From Chitinophaga sp. (GTDB lineage Bacteria; Bacteroidota; Bacteroidia; Chitinophagales; Chitinophagaceae), in assembly GCF_019236475.1 (NCBI RefSeq), contig NZ_JAFAIX010000005.1:186001-250000 (forward strand): a stretch of 64,000 bases of DNA, read 5' to 3'. Numbering within the stretch: position 1 is the first letter of the stretch; every line of letters starts with the position of its first letter. Below are positions 36,953 to 44,787 of this stretch, one piece after another. The translations under genes and the position numbers were made by a program. The notes beneath the pieces were generated by a model that had not been told where the DNA came from, searched no databases, and was given only the letters and a program-made list of their open reading frames with translations.

Positions 36953-39375
36953 ACATGCTCAATCTCTCTGAATCCGTGAAGCATGCCGTGCATGTGGCCG
37001 AGTCCTTAGCAAAGGAACGGCATCACGCCAGTTATGGCCCGCCGCATCTGCTGGCAGGCCTGATGCACAAAGAAACCGGTTTACGGCCCATGTTGACCGC
37101 ATTGGATAAGGATCCCGGATACTTGCAGGAATGGGCGGAAATACGCATGGATGAATTTCCCAATGCGAAGCAATTGCATCCAGATGTAAAAAGCACACCG
37201 GAAGTAGCATTGGTATTCGAAGAAGCGGATGACGTACGTTTGAAGATGGGTCTTGATTTGATTACACCCGTTTGCGTACTCACCGCACTTTCCAAACCGA
37301 ATATTGGTTTCCCTGCTGAGCAGATGAGATCTTTCCCAGTAAAAGAAAGGGAGCTGCTCGAGGTATATCTCAATGACCAAACCATCCATCAATCCATAAA
37401 TGAAGAAGATACCGTTGTTGGGGAGAAGAAAAGCACAGGGGCTTTGTCGAGATATTGTATAGACCGTACTGCGCAGGCAAGTGAAGGAAAGATAGATCCC
37501 ATCATAGGCCGAGATATGGAATTACGTATGGTCATGGAGGTACTATGTCGGCGGTCAAAACCGAATGTCATCATTACGGGCGATGCTGGTGTGGGGAAAA
37601 CTGCACTTATTGATGGACTTGCGCAACAGATTGTGAAGGGGGAAGTGCCAGGCGCTTTGAAGACTGCAAAGATCTTGGAACTGGATACGGGGGCCCTTAT
37701 CGCTGGCGCATCCTATAAAGGGGAAATAGAAGATCGTTTGAAGAAGATCATTGCGGAGCTTAAGCAATCCGGTAAGGTGATTTTGTTTATAGATGAGATA
37801 CATGCCTTGCTTGATTCGAAAGGCTCCATTGGTTCTGGGGCAGGTAATTTATTGAAACCGGAATTGGCGCGTGGAGAGATCACCGTTATAGGTGCTACTA
37901 CCATAGAAGAATATAGGAAGATAATAGAACCGGAAAAGGCTTTCAGTCGCCGGTTCGAAGTGGTACAAGTTTCAGAGCCAGATATTGATACTGCGGTAAA
38001 AATGCTGCAATGTCAGCTCGAACGATATGAAGCGCATCATGAGCTGAAAGTGCAGCAAGGAACGGTAGAAGAATGTGTACGCCTAGCCAAGCGATATATG
38101 AAAGACAGGCGGCTGCCCGATGCGGCGTTCGATTTGTTAGATAGAACGATGGCTGCCATCCGTATGATGAACGATACATCAGAAAGAGAGTTGCAGCAGT
38201 TACAGGAAGCATTACAGCTATCACCTAAAGATACGCTCATTAGCCTGCGACGTAAGCTCAGTCCTGTATTGCTTGGCCGCCTGGATGCGGAGGCACCAGA
38301 AGGCGAAGAAGGTCTGTACTCCTATCTAAAAGACACACTTGATAAGTTGAGTAATCTTGCGAAAGAAAAAATAGAGGAGACAGGAAAGCAGGATGTCGCT
38401 GCGGTGATTGCATTTAAAACAGGTATTCCTATTGGCAAAATACAGACGCAGGAACGGGAGAAATTGATGAACATGGAGGCTCAGCTCAAACAAAGAGTGG
38501 TAGGCCAGGATCATGCGTTGAAAGCCCTTTCTGCAGCGATATTGGAATCGCGCAGTGGGCTGGGCAAAAAGGGACAACCTATAGGATCCTTCTTTTTACT
38601 GGGCCCTACGGGTACAGGTAAAACGGAATTAGCTAAATCAATCGCTGAATTCTTGTTCAATGATGAAAAGGCCATGATCCGTTTTGACATGAGTGAATTC
38701 AAGGAGGAGCACTCTGCAGCATTATTATACGGTGCGCCTCCGGGTTATGTGGGATATGAGGAAGGAGGATTACTTGTAAATAAGATTCGACAGCAACCAT
38801 ATACCGTGTTGCTGTTCGATGAAATTGAAAAGGCCCACCCATCTGTATTTGATATCTTCCTCCAGATAATGGATGAAGGACTGATACATGACAGATTGGG
38901 AAAGGAAGGCGACTTCTCCAATGCGTTGATATTGTTCACATCAAATATTGGTAGTGACTGGATCACGGAGCAATTCAACAATGCGAAAATGCCGCAGTCG
39001 AATCAATTAATGGAATTGATGACGCGACATTTCAGGCCAGAGTTTTTAGCGCGTTTATCCGAGATCGTACCTTTTGGTCCAATCACAGAAGAGAACGTAA
39101 TAAAAATTTTCGATATACAATTAAAGAGTCTACTCGAGGCGTTACAGAAACAACACATCACCTTAGAGATATCAGACGAGGCGAAGAAGATGCTTGCCCT
39201 CAGTGGGTTTACACCGCGCTATGGCGCAAGACAGATTTCGGGTGTCATCAGGAATCAGTTGAGAAGACCTATATCCAGACAAATCATCTCAGGGGAGGTA
39301 TCTCCTGGAAAAAAGATCGCACTATTATTAAAGGATGGAATGGAAGAGTTGGTTTGGCAGATCACCGAGGTTTAA
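36949..39375 (+). CDS. tssH: T6SS sheath-recycling AAA+ ATPase TssH (ClpV)
   Basis: This 808-residue Clp-family hexamer unfolds contracted TssB/TssC sheath. Domains in order are an N-terminal Clp repeat domain (about 1-150), a first AAA+ module with Walker A GDAGVGKTAL (about 206) and Walker B ILFIDEIHALL, a middle coiled-coil region (about 410-460), and a second AAA+ module with Walker A GPTGTGKTELAKS (about 552) and Walker B VLLFDEIEKAHP. The arginine finger region (FRPEFLARLSEIVPF) and the D2-small domain close the protein. The 4-bp overlap with tssR implies coupling, and tssB follows 88 bp downstream. Confidence 0.95.
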   Translation: MNMLNLSESVKHAVHVAESLAKERHHASYGPPHLLAGLMHKETGLRPMLTALDKDPGYLQEWAEIRMDEFPNAKQLHPDVKSTPEVALVFEEADDVRLKMGLDLITPVCVLTALSKPNIGFPAEQMRSFPVKERELLEVYLNDQTIHQSINEEDTVVGEKKSTGALSRYCIDRTAQASEGKIDPIIGRDMELRMVMEVLCRRSKPNVIITGDAGVGKTALIDGLAQQIVKGEVPGALKTAKILELDTGALIAGASYKGEIEDRLKKIIAELKQSGKVILFIDEIHALLDSKGSIGSGAGNLLKPELARGEITVIGATTIEEYRKIIEPEKAFSRRFEVVQVSEPDIDTAVKMLQCQLERYEAHHELKVQQGTVEECVRLAKRYMKDRRLPDAAFDLLDRTMAAIRMMNDTSERELQQLQEALQLSPKDTLISLRRKLSPVLLGRLDAEAPEGEEGLYSYLKDTLDKLSNLAKEKIEETGKQDVAAVIAFKTGIPIGKIQTQEREKLMNMEAQLKQRVVGQDHALKALSAAILESRSGLGKKGQPIGSFFLLGPTGTGKTELAKSIAEFLFNDEKAMIRFDMSEFKEEHSAALLYGAPPGYVGYEEGGLLVNKIRQQPYTVLLFDEIEKAHPSVFDIFLQIMDEGLIHDRLGKEGDFSNALILFTSNIGSDWITEQFNNAKMPQSNQLMELMTRHFRPEFLARLSEIVPFGPITEENVIKIFDIQLKSLLEALQKQHITLEISDEAKKMLALSGFTPRYGARQISGVIRNQLRRPISRQIISGEVSPGKKIALLLKDGMEELVWQITEV

Positions 39376-39463
39376 AAAATTAATAGTTAGGTGTGCCGAG
39401 TTCATCGGAAAAATCATTAGTTTTATAACACTGAATATCTATCATCAAAAAAAAGTACCGATT

Positions 39464-39910
39464 ATGTTTAATTATGAAATCGGGGGAAATGAACGAAGAA
39501 TTGATACGTCAGAAGCGTTTGTTGACATCTCTCCAAACAAGACTTTATTCGTTCAGCAGTTAACCGAACAGGAACCCATTAAACCAGAAATTGTTGAAGG
39601 CCTAAAAACTGTAGAAGAAGTATTTAAGCACTTCAAACCTAAAGTGAGCGTAGATTTCGAGCAGAAAGGCGGGTCTACTGTTCATGAAACATTACACTTT
39701 AATCACCTGGGTGATTTTTCCGTAAAAAGTATGATACAGCAGAGCAACCAACTGCGAGACCTGAATGTGGAAAGTGAAATGTATCTGAACATCATACGGC
39801 AGCTTAAATCCAATAAAACGTTAAAGGCTACACTGGAAAACCCAGAAACCCGCCAGGCATTTGCCGCTGCATTGGAAAACCTTGCAAAAGAATTGCAGCA
39901 GAATATATAG
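39464..39910 (+). CDS. tssB: T6SS contractile sheath small subunit TssB
   Basis: This 148-residue protein starts at ATG 39464 (MFNYEIGGNERRIDTSEAF); the frame extends upstream to 39335 inside tssH, but the shorter start fits TssB. Supporting features are FKPKVSVDF (about 57-65), LHFNHLGDFSVKSMIQQS (about 76-93; compare the TssB FxxLxDFxP pattern), and a C-terminal helix. TssB with TssC builds the sheath that drives the Hcp tube. TssC follows 86 bp downstream. Confidence 0.88.
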   Translation: MFNYEIGGNERRIDTSEAFVDISPNKTLFVQQLTEQEPIKPEIVEGLKTVEEVFKHFKPKVSVDFEQKGGSTVHETLHFNHLGDFSVKSMIQQSNQLRDLNVESEMYLNIIRQLKSNKTLKATLENPETRQAFAAALENLAKELQQNI

Positions 39911-39996
39911 TTTACGATAGGACCCGACAGCACTTAACCATAGATTGAAAACTGAATTAATCCTTACCACCGTTTGGTGGCTATAAAATCAAACGC

Positions 39997-41385
39997 ATGT
40001 CATCATCAAACGAAAGAATGCAGGATACTCGTCAAGAGCGCCCTGCACTGCAGCACGCAGCTTCGACAGCAGCTCCCATGTCCCTGGAAGACAGTTTGCA
40101 GAAACTGGTAAAAGTGGGCGGATATGATTTTCTGGAAGCGATTGTAGATGGATTGCAGAACCTTAACCCCGAGCGTAAAGCGCGCAAAAAGATATTTCTC
40201 ACTGATCAGGATAAAGTGAATGAAAGAAAAGAGCTCCTGAAAAAAATACAACTCTGGCAGGATCTTCTCAGTAAAGAGGCAACCGTGTCTGAACTGAAAG
40301 ATGAAAGCCAACACCGTGCAGAAGAATCAGAAGCCCTACTGCAAAAGAATATCGGGCAAGCGCTGGAAGCCACCCGCAATCTGGAGCAGGCTTACCGCAC
40401 GGTACATCAGTTCTATAAGAACACAGAAAGTGATAAACTCACCAATGTGAATATTATAAATGCTTCTATGTCGCAGCTCACAGACCTGGATAATCCTCGT
40501 TTCATTGAGCATGTGGCCGAAGAGCTCAAACATAATTATGATCGCCTAGATCTGCGGGACAACTATTCCCTGTTGGTAATACCAGGTTATCTGGGCGCCA
40601 ATAAAATAGTAGAAAGGTGGGCAAAAATTGCACATAGCAACAAGGCTATGCTGGTAACAGACTTCGCTAATCTGGATCAACCAGATGATGTAATCGATTT
40701 GTTTACCTCTGCTAATCTTACTGGCGGAGATGCCTATCGTTCCAATGTCATCATGACTTGTAACTGGTTGGTAGGCCGCGGCAAAGTGGAAGCGGCTGGC
40801 GAAGAAGATGACCTGCACGTTCCGGGTTCTGCATCGCTGGCAGGAAAAATGTATTACACCTTAATGAGCCAGGTGACTGCGGGTAAGAAACATGGCGCCA
40901 TGAACGAAGCAGACGGCGTACGTTTCGATCTTAAGAAAAGTGAAATTTCTCAACTGGAACGTATCGGCCTGGTACCCATGGTAAATGAATACGGTAAGGT
41001 GATGGCATTCTCCGCGAAGACCCTCTTCAACGGCGATAATATCGGCCTACAAACATATTCTGTTGTACGCGTATTCGACTATATCACCAAAGTGCTGTTT
41101 GATTTCCTGAACCGTCGTGCTTTTGAGAACTGGAACTCCAAAACAGAACATGACCTGCGCGCGCAGATCGTGAAGTTCCTGGACAGCATTCAAGGCCCAG
41201 ACGCCCTCATCGAACGATTCAAAATAATTCGTTTTGAACAGGATGACGTACAGAAAGATCGTATCCACCTGGATATTCATATTACCCCTTATTTCCCTGC
41301 TAAAAGCTTTGTTGTGAAGCTGGATGGGTATAAAGGAGAAGATGAACAGCGCACGTGGAATACGGAATACGCAGCTCAGAAGTAA
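39997..41385 (+). CDS. tssC: T6SS contractile sheath large subunit TssC
   Basis: This 462-residue protein is the large sheath subunit. The N-terminal half is helical (coiled coil about 65-130) and the C-terminal half carries the tail-sheath fold shared with phages (VFDYITKVLFDFLNRRAFENW near 350-371, where TssC has RxxHYxKVxxRD). The C-terminal strand HLDIHITPYFPAKSFVVKLDG matches the last sheath strand used for handshake contacts. It follows tssB and forms the functional pair. Confidence 0.9.
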   Translation: MSSSNERMQDTRQERPALQHAASTAAPMSLEDSLQKLVKVGGYDFLEAIVDGLQNLNPERKARKKIFLTDQDKVNERKELLKKIQLWQDLLSKEATVSELKDESQHRAEESEALLQKNIGQALEATRNLEQAYRTVHQFYKNTESDKLTNVNIINASMSQLTDLDNPRFIEHVAEELKHNYDRLDLRDNYSLLVIPGYLGANKIVERWAKIAHSNKAMLVTDFANLDQPDDVIDLFTSANLTGGDAYRSNVIMTCNWLVGRGKVEAAGEEDDLHVPGSASLAGKMYYTLMSQVTAGKKHGAMNEADGVRFDLKKSEISQLERIGLVPMVNEYGKVMAFSAKTLFNGDNIGLQTYSVVRVFDYITKVLFDFLNRRAFENWNSKTEHDLRAQIVKFLDSIQGPDALIERFKIIRFEQDDVQKDRIHLDIHITPYFPAKSFVVKLDGYKGEDEQRTWNTEYAAQK

Positions 41386-41438
41386 GCCTACCTCCAGCAT
41401 CTTGATTTTTTCTTCTGAATGCCCTATTTTAGGAGAGT

Positions 41439-41975
41439 ATGAAGAATTTATTACTGCTGCACGGAGATACAGAGAAGACAGGAATTACCCACGAGTTTGC
41501 GAAAGCCTACAGGCAGGGAGCGGAAAAGGTCGGCGCTACAGTGAAAGAGATAGCGATCATGGACCTTAAATTCCTCCCCAACAAACAGTTCAATAACCAG
41601 ATCACTCCGTTGGAACCAGATCTGCTCGATGCCGCGGAGAAAGTCAAATGGGCGAATCATATTGTACTGTTCTGTACGGTGGATCATGATTCCATTCCTG
41701 CCAAACTCTCAGGTTTTTTCGACCGACTGTTTGCACCAGGACAACGTTATGCCGGTAAATCTGCGCGCATCGTGTCCGTCCTTGATGAAGCCAGTTGGAA
41801 AGAATGGCAGTTGAATAAGACACCTACTTATCACGCCATCAAACGAACGGTATTAGAGCGTTGTCGGATCATGCCTGTAAGAACATGTACCATTGGGTAT
41901 GTGCATTCACCAGAGAATGATTACGCGAAAAAATGGATCGCAAAAATGATCGCTTTCGGAGAGAAATTTATGTAG
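41439..41975 (+). CDS. Flavodoxin-like NAD(P)H-dependent oxidoreductase
   Basis: This 178-residue cytoplasmic protein resembles NAD(P)H:quinone reductase/flavodoxin-like enzymes that bind FMN. It begins with a strand and a phosphate loop (LLLHGDTEKTGITHEFAKAYRQGA, about 4-27). The central WANHIVLFCTVDHDSIPAKLSGFFDRLFAPGQRY (about 70-103) matches the family's P-[AG]-x-[LM]-K-x-[FW]-[IF]-D pattern. AGGAG lies 4 nt before the ATG. It sits between tssC and hcp on the same strand, yet is not a known T6SS component. It may be a bystander, a cargo, or an accessory; no signal peptide. Confidence 0.78.
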   Translation: MKNLLLLHGDTEKTGITHEFAKAYRQGAEKVGATVKEIAIMDLKFLPNKQFNNQITPLEPDLLDAAEKVKWANHIVLFCTVDHDSIPAKLSGFFDRLFAPGQRYAGKSARIVSVLDEASWKEWQLNKTPTYHAIKRTVLERCRIMPVRTCTIGYVHSPENDYAKKWIAKMIAFGEKFM

Positions 41976-42223
41976 TACACATGGTATGTTAACGCTGCAT
42001 GAAATGCCTATACGAAAGCCCTAATCAATAGAAAATTATTTATTTTTACGAATAGAACTGAACCATCAGCAGAGAATTGTTTGTGCCGAAGAAAGCCCAG
42101 TTTTATTAGAAGAACCAGTTTTATTAAGTAACCATACGAAGTTTTGTTCGACCCGTTCCTTGCACCTTTTTGTGCTTGGCGAACCATTGTTTTTTTATTT
42201 GTTACCTATAAATTTTAATCATT
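41976..42223 (+). promoter_or_regulatory. Upstream regulatory region of hcp1
   Basis: The 248-bp gap has no gene. It contains a 12-bp direct repeat CCAGTTTTATTA (42097-42108 and 42115-42126, 18 bp apart, almost two helical turns), the motifs GTAACCATAC and TTCGACCCGT shared with the tssE/TssO region, and a partial inverted repeat at 42155-42184 followed by a T run. The pattern is what a regulated promoter with an attenuator could look like, but no start site was identified. Confidence 0.4.
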
Positions 42224-42628
42224 ATGGCATTCAATGCAAAATTAAACATGGCAGGCAAGGAGTACGATGTACTCAGTTGCAACTATTCCCTGAACAGGGA
42301 TGTTGACGCCAAGGGCCGCCCGGCGTCCGGCGTTTATGGTGGTACCATTGACGTGGAAATAGAATCCACTGAAGACACCTCTATCGTAGAAGCAATGGTA
42401 AACAATCAGTTTAAACCTATTGCTGGTAAAGTCCTCATTAAAAAATCTGAGGAAGATGCCAAAATGAAAGAAGTATCTTTTGAAGATGCTTACATCATCA
42501 AGTATTCCGAAGGTATCAGCGTTGTTGGATCAGATCCAATGAAACTGCGCTTTACCATCTCTGCTCGCAAATTGAAACTCGGTAATGCCGAGCACATCAA
42601 TGATTGGCCAGGCAGGGATAAGGCGTAA
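42224..42628 (+). CDS. T6SS tube protein Hcp (TssD), copy 1
   Basis: This 134-residue protein has the Bacteroidota Hcp/TssD length and fold. Hexameric rings stack to form the inner tube that is expelled with effectors inside or on the tip. MAFNAKLNMAGKEYDVLSCN and the GRPASGVYGGTIDVEIESTED segment (about 36-56) are conserved with copy 2. No signal peptide, as expected. It has a long upstream region and is likely highly expressed. Confidence 0.92.
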   Translation: MAFNAKLNMAGKEYDVLSCNYSLNRDVDAKGRPASGVYGGTIDVEIESTEDTSIVEAMVNNQFKPIAGKVLIKKSEEDAKMKEVSFEDAYIIKYSEGISVVGSDPMKLRFTISARKLKLGNAEHINDWPGRDKA

Positions 42629-42736
42629 CCCCACTCCTCCCCTGATCTTAATGCATGATGAAACCCCATTGCAGCTTGCCTGCATGGTGTATACATGCAT
42701 ACAAACAACTTTCGAAATATTTTAAAACGGAATACA

Positions 42737-43135
42737 ATGGCATTTAACGCAAAAATTCAATTAGGCTCAAAAACATATGATGTACTGCAATGCAGTTTCT
42801 CATTAAACCGCGATGTAGACGCAAAAGGTCGTCCTTCTTCTGGCGTATACGGCGGTACTATTCACGTGGAAGTAGAATCTACTGAAGATACTTCTGTGAT
42901 TGAGTCTATGGTGAATAATCAATATAAACCTTTCAGCGGCAAAATCATCATCAAGAAAACAGATGAAGATGCTAAAATGAAAGAACTCACCTTCACTGAC
43001 AGCTACATCATCCAATACAACGAAGGCATCAACGTGGTGGGCAACCACCCCATGACGCTGAGTTTCGTGATCTCTGCACGTACCCTCAAATTGGGTAATG
43101 CAGAACATGTGAACGATTGGCCAGGCAGAAGTTAA
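42737..43135 (+). CDS. T6SS tube protein Hcp (TssD), copy 2
   Basis: This 132-residue paralogue of copy 1 has the same domain and about two thirds identical residues by eye. The start at ATG 42737 (MAFNAKIQLGSKTYDVLQCS) aligns with copy 1; an upstream in-frame ATG at 42695 would add 14 residues with no match. Substitutions concentrate in loops, which could alter lumen or contact residues and so effector choice. It lies 108 bp after copy 1. Confidence 0.92.
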   Translation: MAFNAKIQLGSKTYDVLQCSFSLNRDVDAKGRPSSGVYGGTIHVEVESTEDTSVIESMVNNQYKPFSGKIIIKKTDEDAKMKELTFTDSYIIQYNEGINVVGNHPMTLSFVISARTLKLGNAEHVNDWPGRS

Positions 43136-43173
43136 TGCGTTCCTTATCAGAACATCAATTAATCCACACAGCG

Positions 43174-43195
43174 TGTACTGCCTTCGGGCAGTACA
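43174..43195 (+). terminator. TTCG-tetraloop hairpin between hcp2 and the effector gene
   Basis: A 9-bp perfect stem (43174-43182 with 43187-43195) encloses a C-TTCG-G tetraloop, one of the most stable RNA caps. No T run follows, so it may partially reduce read-through or protect hcp mRNA 3' ends rather than terminate fully. Confidence 0.6.
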
Positions 43196-43219
43196 TCTGT
43201 TATTCCTGTTAACGCCAAC

Positions 43220-44134
43220 ATGAAGAAAAAGAAACACATATCACCTACTGTACAGCCCAAGCAAAAAGGCAAAGGGAAGGCTAAACATAAGCCTGTACCT
43301 TCCTCGCCTTCGGACGTGGAGTACCAACATCTTTTTGATACCTGTACCATCACAAAAGAAAAGGTAGCAGAGGTAGATAAAATCATAGATACTAAAGTGG
43401 TCGCCAATCGTAAAAGATACGACGATATCTCCACGATGGTACAGGCTGGCGGCATGCTCGAACAACAAGGATCTTTCAGTAGCTCGTCTTTATTTAGAAG
43501 TCGCCCGCTGTTCAATGCATTTCCTGGAAATGCACAACAATGGCTCAACCCCTTGTCTACTTCTCCGGAACCTTCCTTCCAGCCAGAGCCTGGCGGACTT
43601 CCAGATTTTTCGCTTGGGTTCTCCTCAAAGTCGAATCCTTTCGGACTGGGCTTTGTGAACCAATTCCCAGGTGATGTGTCGTTTATCTCCAACGGTCGGA
43701 TTCCATGGTATTTCATTGCTTGTGTACATTACCTGGAATGCGGCTTCAGTTTTAGTAAACATTTACATAATGGGGACCCACTCACGGGATATACGGTACA
43801 GGTACCTGCAAATCGCCCACAAGTGGGGCATAAGCCACCGTTTACATTTGAAGAAAGCGCTGTAGATGCCCTGAAACTAATGGGTTTCGATAAAGTAAGT
43901 AGCTGGAAGCTGCCATTTATCCTGCGTAAACTAGAAGCCTATAACGGCTTCGGCTACTTTAAATTTCATAGTATGAACTCCCCTTACCTCTGGAGCTATT
44001 CCAATCAGTACACGAAAGGAAAATATGTGAAGGATGGCAAATTCGATTCTGAGGCAGTATCTGCTCAGTGCGGATCTGCGGTGATATTGAAGCGAATGGA
44101 GGAACGGAGTCTCATCTATATACCAAGATTTTGA
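43220..44134 (+). CDS. Lysozyme-like T6SS effector candidate
   Basis: This 304-residue protein lacks a signal peptide, and starts with a Lys-rich tail (1-25). Residues about 35-70 (EYQHLFDTCTITKEKVAEVD) and 161-295 together resemble the COG5526 lysozyme-family protein: IPWYFIACVHYLECGFSFSK (candidate catalytic Glu173), HLHNGDPLTGYTVQVPANRP (181-200), FEESAVDALKLMG and YNGFGYFKFHSMNSPYLW. Between them, residues about 72-160 form a Ser/Pro/Gly/Phe-rich insertion that splits the domain. It probably cleaves peptidoglycan in the target periplasm. The next gene, starting 1 nt after the stop, encodes a lipoprotein, the expected immunity partner. Effector status is inferred from context. Confidence 0.72.
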   Translation: MKKKKHISPTVQPKQKGKGKAKHKPVPSSPSDVEYQHLFDTCTITKEKVAEVDKIIDTKVVANRKRYDDISTMVQAGGMLEQQGSFSSSSLFRSRPLFNAFPGNAQQWLNPLSTSPEPSFQPEPGGLPDFSLGFSSKSNPFGLGFVNQFPGDVSFISNGRIPWYFIACVHYLECGFSFSKHLHNGDPLTGYTVQVPANRPQVGHKPPFTFEESAVDALKLMGFDKVSSWKLPFILRKLEAYNGFGYFKFHSMNSPYLWSYSNQYTKGKYVKDGKFDSEAVSAQCGSAVILKRMEERSLIYIPRF

Positions 44135-44135
44135 T

Positions 44136-44762
44136 ATGAACAAAAGCAAGCGCGCTACACTGGCATATGGAGTTGTATTGACATTGGCTTTGCTGACATC
44201 CTGCGATAATGGGCAAGTAGGAAAGAAAATAACGGGAGACACGATCCCCTCGACACGCCCACAGGTATCACAAAGTCGAAGTAATAGTGCAGCCACTAAA
44301 ATTACGGACGAACAGCAATTCCGTATAGCCTTTACTGCTTTTCAGCAAGCTGTTAAAGACAATAATGAAGACGAGATCAGGAAGATCATTCACTTCCCAC
44401 TACAAACAGCGAAGCAATGGACGAACGATGATTTGAAAACGATGGAAATAGACAAATCGGCTGGGGAGGTACACAATACTGAATTTAAAGAATACTACCC
44501 GACCATCTTTCATGCAGCCGTAAGGCGACTGATACCCAAAGCAGGTGAAGAGAACCTACAGGAGATCGATGATAAGATGGACGAGGACTACTATAACACC
44601 CTACGGCAAGGAACGGATAAAGATGCAAAGCTCTATGAAGTATACGAACAATATCCAGAGAAGAATGGTAGCTCTGAAGATTTCTTTGCTTTTGTGTTTG
44701 CCCGCATTGGCGGCGAATACAGAGTAGTGGCATATTATGCAAAATGGCCTATCAAAGGCTGA
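44136..44762 (+). CDS. Lipoprotein, candidate immunity to the lysozyme-like effector
   Basis: This 208-residue protein has a type II signal peptide with lipobox LTSC (Cys23), so it is anchored facing the periplasm. The mature domain (about 60-208) is alpha/beta with IAFTAFQQAVKDNNEDEIRKII, similar in style to small periplasmic inhibitor folds, but I do not recognise a family. It starts 1 nt after the effector stop and ends 25 bp before vgrG. The location in the periplasm matches where a peptidoglycan hydrolase would harm the producer. It could instead be the T6SSiii lipoprotein TssQ, though it lies far from the other envelope genes. Confidence 0.6.
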   Translation: MNKSKRATLAYGVVLTLALLTSCDNGQVGKKITGDTIPSTRPQVSQSRSNSAATKITDEQQFRIAFTAFQQAVKDNNEDEIRKIIHFPLQTAKQWTNDDLKTMEIDKSAGEVHNTEFKEYYPTIFHAAVRRLIPKAGEENLQEIDDKMDEDYYNTLRQGTDKDAKLYEVYEQYPEKNGSSEDFFAFVFARIGGEYRVVAYYAKWPIKG

Positions 44763-44787
44763 TTCAACATTGTAAACAGGTTAACCT

